Part shown: positions 57,701 through 64,000 of the stretch, piece after piece
Numbering within the stretch: position 1 is the first letter of the stretch
Layout of the letters: the number at the start of each line of letters is the position of its first letter
NCBI RefSeq assembly: GCF_036669915.1
Contig: NC_089319.1
Coordinates: forward strand, 10,534,080 to 10,598,079
DNA from: Pocillopora verrucosa
Lineage: Eukaryota > Cnidaria > Anthozoa > Scleractinia > Pocilloporidae
Direction of reading: 5' to 3'
Length of the DNA: 64,000 nucleotides
Translations under genes and position numbers: made by a program
The notes under the pieces: model-generated
The model's input: the letters and a program-made list of their open reading frames with translations, nothing else
Told to the model about the DNA's origin: nothing
Databases searched by the model: none

Positions 57701-60700
57701 TTTGTTACCCTTTTCTCTCTCAAGAATTACTGTTGTAGTTATTCTTAATTATTAATTTTAAATTTAAAGTAAGAGGTAACTAGTTTTAAATCGTAATGTC
57801 TCATCTGACAGAGCCTAAAGTTAACCCATAACACCCTGACATCAGTAACTATATTCTCTATACTCTTAATTTATTTATTTTCTTTGGTGCTGACGAGGAG
57901 AATTCGTTTATCAATCAAAGCTTCCTAGGTTGATGATCATTTCTGTTATTCTCATGGTCTTAATGAATCATTCAACAGTATTACTGTCAGGAGAAATTAG
58001 ATGCTGGTCATTCTTAGTGTTTAAAGGGCTAAAGCCACAAGTGTTTTACCAAAGTTACTTTGCACTGAAAAGGACATGTAATTTGGAAGTCTAGACATTT
58101 TGTCAAAATCCAGCTCTTCTGCTACCTTCAAGCTGAGATTTTAAACATCATTAAATTAATTTAAAATGATTCTTTCAATAAATTAAGTTATTAATTTATA
58201 ATCTAAGTCTACTTGAAGTAATTACAGTAAAGATTTAAAAAAAAGAAAAAGAAAATATACTCAAAATAATCAAAATATTAATAAAAACAAACCAGCTAAA
58301 AGGAGATGAATAAAACTATAAAAAAAATAAAAAAATAAATAAATAAATAAAAGATGGAGCAGATAGCTAGAGTAGTAAAAGTTAATCATTATGACCTACA
58401 AATATATTTTATAAGTTCAATTTTTTTTTGGCATTGCTGGTGATGTGTTAAGTCAAGAAGACATTTGTGAAATGTGAAGACCTCTTCTCCATGTGGATAG
58501 CTGAGTGAGTCTATAACAAACATGACAAGTTACTCTTTTAAAGTCAGTGAATTTGATTGAATAAAGGCTTTGGTCTGCCAAAGTGAAAAGCCTTTAAGGC
58601 AATGTACATTCTACAATACCAAAATTTGTTAGTTTATCTTATTATTTGACTTAATCTACCTCCAGAACTGAGAACTCATGGTTTACTAAACAAGCCAGAC
58701 CAGCCACAGGAATAAGCAGGAACTCGATCCTGAACGTGTCGTGGTTGGAGTCATATGTTGCCTTAAACTTGACCAGCATCAGGTAAACAGTACCAAACGA
58801 ACACACAAGATAGATGATCTTCATCACAGTGTTATATACTGAGATGAATGTCAAAACCAGATCAAGGTACCGTGTGCTGAACACTAAGGCAAAAAGTATT
58901 TGACTCTTGCCTGACAAACCTGAAAAAATGGAAAAAAGTTAACATTTGATGGAAAAAGTATTTTGGTGTTTAATACAAGAAGTATGTGTTAATGGAAATA
59001 TCCGATATCCTAAATCTCCATAGCAACAAAGGGACTACACTTAGGATTTCAATAACTTTTATGATAAACTGCTGCTGATGGTGTATTAATCAGCTGTGTC
59101 CAGAAAAAGGGGCAGTGAGGCAAAACGCAAGCACAAGAGCCTCCTTGCATGCTACACAGATGCCAGTAAAAGGTCTTCAGGCAGTGGTAACTGCCAGTAA
59201 CCAGCTTTTATTCAAGCCTCTGCCATGTTAGTTACGATACCATAGTTCATTGGCAAGAATACATTTGTAAAGAATCCCTTGCTCTTATCATTCTACAGAA
59301 AGAGAATTACTGTACCACACAACACTAATTTTCTAGCAAGGTAATGAACTCTAAATTTCTAAAATTTATCAATTATCTAAATTATTCTCAAGAGATGTGG
59401 ATATGATTCTGTAATTTTTACAAATATAATAGAAAAAAAGGAAAAATCTATTGACACGTTCTGTCAAATGTTTCAAATTACAACTGAGTGGTCCCAAAAA
59501 AGTTTAAAAAAAGATAAATTTCTTAGAAATTACCAATTTTTAAATGTTTGTACACAATTCAGTCAAAAGAGGAAATCAGCTTATAAGCTCTTAGATGACC
59601 CAGAATTACAGAGGTAAACACTTTCTCCAAATATCAAAATATATTTACAGCCAAAGTTTTCTTGAAATATCCGCATACTTGGCAATAAATTAGCGTGTTG
59701 AATTATCTGCTCTGAGAAATACTACCTCATCTGTTTCTCTCACTCACTGTCTTTACAATAAATTGATAATAATTACTCTACTTTTTTTCCATTTGAGAAA
59801 ATTGTAACAAAGAAACAAATTTTTGTATCAGCTAAAATTTTAATTTACAGGGGATAATTCCCTGGTATCTTTAGTTTCAGGGAAAAATAAATGGTAGCTT
59901 TTGGCTCATAAAGGGTATGATTTCAACACACACAAAAACTGCTAATACCATCTAATTATTTTGCAGTATAATATTATTCATTTAGAAGTTAAGGGAAATA
60001 CTTAGCGTTCATTGAAGATTTGAAGCCAAAGGCTCATTCAGACAATTGATAAAATGGATAGTTGTTTCATGATACGTTTAATAACAGTCCCTCTTTGTGG
60101 AACATCGTCCAGAAAAACTGCTGAAATTCTTGGTGAGTGATTGAGTGACAACGAAGCCTTTCCACGGATGATAAATGATATTTGATCCCAAGACTGCTAT
60201 TCACGAAAACAGTCAGGCGTAGCACAAAGGGTTTATTGAGGACGTGGAGATCTTAATTCAGTGTTCGAAATAAAGATCAAAGAGAAATTTACTCTGACCA
60301 GCAGAGCTGTATCAGTGAAATAATAAAGCTTTACTTCCATAGACGTTGGTTATAACAATCGCTCCTCAAAATGAAACACAAGCCACCGTACCGTTGTTAC
60401 ACGTGTACAAAAATTAGACAACAGTCCTTGGTACAACAAACATGTAGACCAGTGTTTCATTGCAGAGGTTTGGCGTCTTACATCACTATAGAACTAAAAA
60501 TCAGTTAAAATTAGCGAACGCAAACCCCTTTGTTGAGCCATATTCTGATAAATGTCCCTCAAGAAATTTATCGTGAAAAAGGACAGGAAAAATGTTTAGT
60601 TCAATTTCTGAAAGGATGTCTTTAACTTACCGGCGCACGATCTTGTTTTCCATATTTTCCATAATAACACTAGAATGGCCAGAAGATGTGAGAGATCTCC

Positions 60701-60721
60701 AGCTAGTCTGAAAATGTTCAT
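54765..60721 (-). CDS. KDELR: ER lumen protein-retaining receptor (KDEL receptor)
   Basis: Four exons on the minus strand: 60721-60631, 58919-58660, 55768-55516 and 54799-54765. They total 639 nt and encode exactly 212 residues, the family's usual length. It is a seven-helix Golgi/ER membrane protein that binds C-terminal KDEL/HDEL signals and returns escaped ER proteins by COPI transport. Residues known to matter for ligand binding in vertebrate receptors are all present: R5, H12, D50, W120, E127, Y158, R159 and R169. The cytosolic tail ends KGKSLKLPA where vertebrates have KGKKLSLPA. All introns are GT-AG and phases agree. Which vertebrate paralogue is closest cannot be judged by eye, since cnidarians usually have an ancestral form. 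Confidence 0.97.
55251..55415 (+). repeat. Truncated MITE, family 1
   Basis: Carries taaccgtttacac at the left, then ctccacactgttctctatacattt and aggagaatttgttt; the right terminus is lost. It lies just downstream of KDEL receptor exon 3, in its last intron. Confidence 0.55.
56454..56664 (+). repeat. TTAA-flanked MITE, family 2
   Basis: Complete: ttaaccctttctctccc to gggagtttaagggttaa, with the family 2 body (gatctcat, aataatcccct, cctgtttgatactg). It is in intron 2 of the KDEL receptor gene. Confidence 0.8.
57821..58033 (+). repeat. TTAA-type MITE, family 1
   Basis: Begins ttaacccataacaccctgacatc and ends tttaaagggctaaa, with the usual body blocks. In intron 2 of the KDEL receptor gene. 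Confidence 0.7.
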
Positions 60722-61203
60722 CCTGCTCGCATATGGTCAAAAGATCCTAAAATAAAACGGGCAGTCAACTGCACGAAAGTAGGTTTCGCGAGCAGAGTGT
60801 TTGATTCAGACGCAGGCCTCTCAATAAATGCCCGCCACGTCGGCAGCTCTACATACGGGGATTGCTATCGTATGGAACTCTCCGGAGAGTGTCAAGAATG
60901 CACGAAAAGAAACGAAGTTTACCGACGCGTACCAGGCCTGGACGCATACAGTCACGCAATCTATCCGTCCTATGAGGAAACAGGTAGTAACAAGAAAGGT
61001 GAGGTACTACCGAAGTGCGACCTTTTAAGAATCGAGCACTACTTTTGAGAAAGAGCTTACGGATGGGCATTTATCCCGTGGAAAATTATACTCGTAAGTA
61101 GACGCGAAGAACTGAGAGCAGGTATAGGCTTCTTTTCATGGTTCCGTTTGCACATAACGGAGTACCATATTTGTTTTTGGGCTTGGGGAGGTTCCAGTAC
61201 GAG

Positions 61204-61340
61204 ATAAAAACGTCCTTCCACATTAGAGTGACTGGCTTCTAATTTCTCCTTACAGTATCACTCTTCAATCAAATTTAAAGGTCATGAGAATAACAGAAAT
61301 GATTGCCAATTTAAGAAGCTCCCGACTGTAAAAAAGTTAT
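61204..61340 (-). repeat. Truncated MITE, family 1 (reverse)
   Basis: Reverse-orientation blocks agagtgactggcttctaatttctccttac and aaaggtcatgagaataacagaaatgat identify it. The far end is missing. Confidence 0.6.
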
Positions 61341-62354
61341 CCTTGTCATGGGGCGGGTCTGAAATTAGTTTGCTGTACATATATTTATATTGCCTTTTCT
61401 GGGTGATGTTCTGTTTGATTAAGCTATGAAAAATATGAAATATGAGACTGGATCAGAATGAAGTGAGTTGTTAAAATTCATTTTCTGAAATCTGATCTCA
61501 TTCTTCTGCTGTACCTTGAAATGTAAATATTGTAAATTGCACCTCTTCCATGATGCCAACATCAAGTGTCGGTATAAAATGTTACCATGAAGATGGTTTA
61601 GTTCATAGCAAAATTGGTTTATGGTGAATGTTTGCTCCTTAACGGACCGTATTTAAAAAAAAAATGTCTCCCTTGAAAAGCTTAAGTTCACCCCCACTTT
61701 CACTAGTTCCCCCCAAATCTTTTAACTTGTTTCCCTACCATAGAAAATATTAATTCCCTATCAAAATCATGATATATTTGCCACCAACATGTAATTTTCA
61801 CAGCAAAACCATAACAATTTTCGTTCAACATGCAAATTTCCATCCGTGTTATAAACACTTTATTAAAGAAAGGGCGCTTTTTTACTCCAGTCTTAATATT
61901 GTGGGTTTGACACAATTTTGTTCTTTTGTTCACACCAAATTTTAAGAACAAGCTATCTTGCTTCATCCTTGAACTTCCCACTGACCCAAAAACACTCTTG
62001 ACAGACACTTAAATGTTGTAAGTGTTTTATCAACTAATCACAAGGCAAGCCACTTGACTGAAAAGTTAAAAAACATGAAAGAAACATAAAGAAACAATAA
62101 AAGTTTCATCTTTATTCATGTTTATAAGTGTGAAAAAAATTGTTTTGGTCATATTTTGTATGATTTGAGTATCCAAACTATGTTTAGCAGTGTGTACCCA
62201 AGCTACCATATGTAAGTTGTTTCATGGTGATGAAAGGAATTAAAAAAAAAGAATTGAGTTACTAGGGGTGAACTGGTGAAGTCGAGGACAAACTCACAAA
62301 AGTGATTGGGGGCAAACTTGCAATGGGGTGCATTCATCAGTTACCACAAAATTT

Positions 62355-62547
62355 GGTAATCCTTTACATCCAAACACTAGTATGCATATTCTCCATAGGA
62401 TACTGATGAGGAGAATTTGTTCAACAATCAAGAAGTTCTTTAGTAGGTAAAAATTTCCTTTTGTTCCATGTGACCTTAGTATTCAAGTCAGGATTGATAT
62501 TGTAAGGAGAAATTAGATGTTAGTCACTTGTAGGGGTCAAAGGGTAA
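62355..62547 (+). repeat. MITE, family 1
   Basis: Has ggtaatcctttacatcc at the left, attctccatag, gaggagaatttgttcaacaatcaag, and gaaattagatgttagtcact then gtcaaagggtaa at the right. Confidence 0.68.
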
Positions 62548-64000
62548 GCTGAATGAAAAAGAAGAATAAAAGATAAATGTCATGTCCTCACTTTATTTCA
62601 ACCCTATGCCCTTAAATTACAATATACATTTTCTTTGCATTTCATTCAACACAAAACATCCAATTGTCTAGCTAAGTAGGCATACTTCTTTGCTACTGTT
62701 TCTGCAACCCTTCAATAAATTTATTGAGTATTTACAAGCAGTATGAATTATTATGTCTGCGATTCATGTCTCAAATAAATTCCAACATCAAATAGGATTA
62801 ACTAATTTGTGGTACAAAATTTTTACCAAAACATTTCTAATAAAGTACATCCCTAAAATTATTTTGTAGCTATTTGAACCAAAATATGTCTATATTCCCA
62901 CCAAAAATATAAATGGAATGATTCACACAATCTAATATATATTTGATGAACAATATAATGCATTTAACACAACTGAGCACAGATCTGCATTTTAATACTT
63001 ACATATGCTTTGAATTTAAAAAAATATATATTTTTTTTAATCCAAACCAAATATTGTGCAATCATTAAAACAATATTAACCATATTTCTGTTCTTCTGCC
63101 TTGCATCTTTTGATTAGTTAGCCTGCCTGACCTTTGGAAAAGTTCATAACTAATCTAACTTTGGAGAGGAGAAATTAGGAATGTCACAGTAATTATTACA
63201 AAACTATTGAACTTTAGCCTGTTTTCAAGAAATAGAGATTGTTTTTCTTCAAAACCTTCCTTTTTCACACGGTTGGAATATTGATTTAATAATTGCTCAT
63301 ACATTGCACTGTTTTAATTTGACTTTTCACAAATCAACATTTTGTACAGGGCTTATTACCATTCTTTTCCTTTTAATGACTGTAATATGTGATATTTTTT
63401 TCTTTCATACTAAATTTTCTGTAGTATCTGTTGACAAGTTTTCAGCACATTGTCTTTTGAGGTGCTTATTTTATCTTCTTATACCTAAAGACCAACTCTG
63501 TCTTTCTGCACAGTGGCATATATTTTAAATAACTTATGTGTCGAATTGAAAGCGAAATCATTGGTAAATTATGTCTTTAAATAACATTATGAATAATTTT
63601 CTGGGTTTATGTAATGAAATTTAACAATGATCTAAATATATTTCACTCTGACTAACCTACTTAATAGTTAACTAAACCAATGAAACCTCTACATTTCCAA
63701 AGCAATGACAAACTTTGAAATTTTTAAACTCTTGTGGTCCTTTTAAACACATTGATATGACCTACATAGTTTACACAACTAATCAGTTTGCCCTTAGTAG
63801 AAGACTTGCAGTTGTTTTCTCTTGGTAAGACAAAAAAAAAAAGAAATGGATTAACACATGAACCTATATTTGAAAATTTGTCTGAGGTAAGGAACATTTG
63901 AGCTCCAACAATAAGAAAAAGAAGTATGCTCTTCATCATCAAAAAGTATCAAAATGTCTCCTAACAATACTGCAAACTTGTATGGCCCAGAAACCTTTCA

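Larger units (their letters stand above)
60722..64000. other. Upstream region of the KDEL receptor gene; no supported gene
   Basis: The first few hundred bases are richer in CpG (about 60760-60960) than the surroundings and likely hold the KDEL receptor promoter. Beyond 61.1 kb the DNA is AT-rich, with two family 1 MITE copies and no convincing ORF on either strand; the longest candidate (61703-62008, minus) shows no domain. Confidence 0.5.

Noticed and set aside
60797..61048. Plus-strand ORF of 83 codons upstream of the KDEL receptor
   Set aside because: Open in several frames in a CpG-richer promoter-like stretch; no domain or splice support.
61703..62008. Minus-strand ORF of 101 codons
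   Set aside because: No recognised motif and no supporting context; the region is AT-rich and repeat-bearing.

Overview
The window is AT-rich, intron-rich animal nuclear DNA. It most likely comes from a cnidarian, probably an anthozoan (stony coral or sea anemone). The grounds are clear animal orthologues with GT-AG introns, a BEL/Pao LTR retrotransposon, a CR1/L2-like LINE, many small TTAA-flanked MITE-like repeats and a tRNA-like SINE head. The species cannot be named from the sequence alone.

Layout. (1) 1-14.9 kb is repeat territory. It has a foldback element (about 530-675) and a nearly intact BEL/Pao element on the minus strand (2173-8247) with 234-bp LTRs and a GTTAA target duplication. 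That element sits in one copy of a diverged repeat whose other copy is near 11.1-11.6 kb. A LINE reverse-transcriptase remnant (9.5-10.7 kb) and a weak antisense coiled-coil relic (9.16-9.45 kb) follow. (2) 14.9-45.4 kb holds three plus-strand paralogues in tandem, each with an N-terminal CARD, a long coiled coil and a disordered tail. This is the CARD-CC architecture of CARD9/10/11/14, without a MAGUK module. Copy 1 (14899-27327, predicted 850 aa) is diverged. Copies 2 (31150-36419, 723 aa) and 3 (40106-45393, 720 aa) are nearly identical and lie in two head-to-tail units of about 8.9 and 9.06 kb. The unit junction (about 37562-37564) falls inside a MITE. (3) 46.8-52.5 kb is a five-exon minus-strand gene resembling HPS6, a subunit of the BLOC-2 trafficking complex. 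(4) 54.8-60.7 kb is a complete four-exon KDEL receptor gene on the minus strand, predicted 212 aa. (5) 60.7-64 kb is AT-rich, with MITE copies and no supported gene.

Functional picture. In animals, CARD-CC proteins nucleate BCL10/MALT1 assembly upstream of NF-kB, so the trio looks like a locally expanding innate-signalling scaffold family. HPS6 (lysosome-related organelles) and the KDEL receptor (Golgi-to-ER retrieval) are both trafficking genes; nothing in the sequence links them functionally to the CARD cluster. The least described items are the conserved motifs in the CARD-CC tails, a candidate 15-nt micro-exon, the short unrelated linker exons, and the MITE-associated duplication that made copies 2 and 3.
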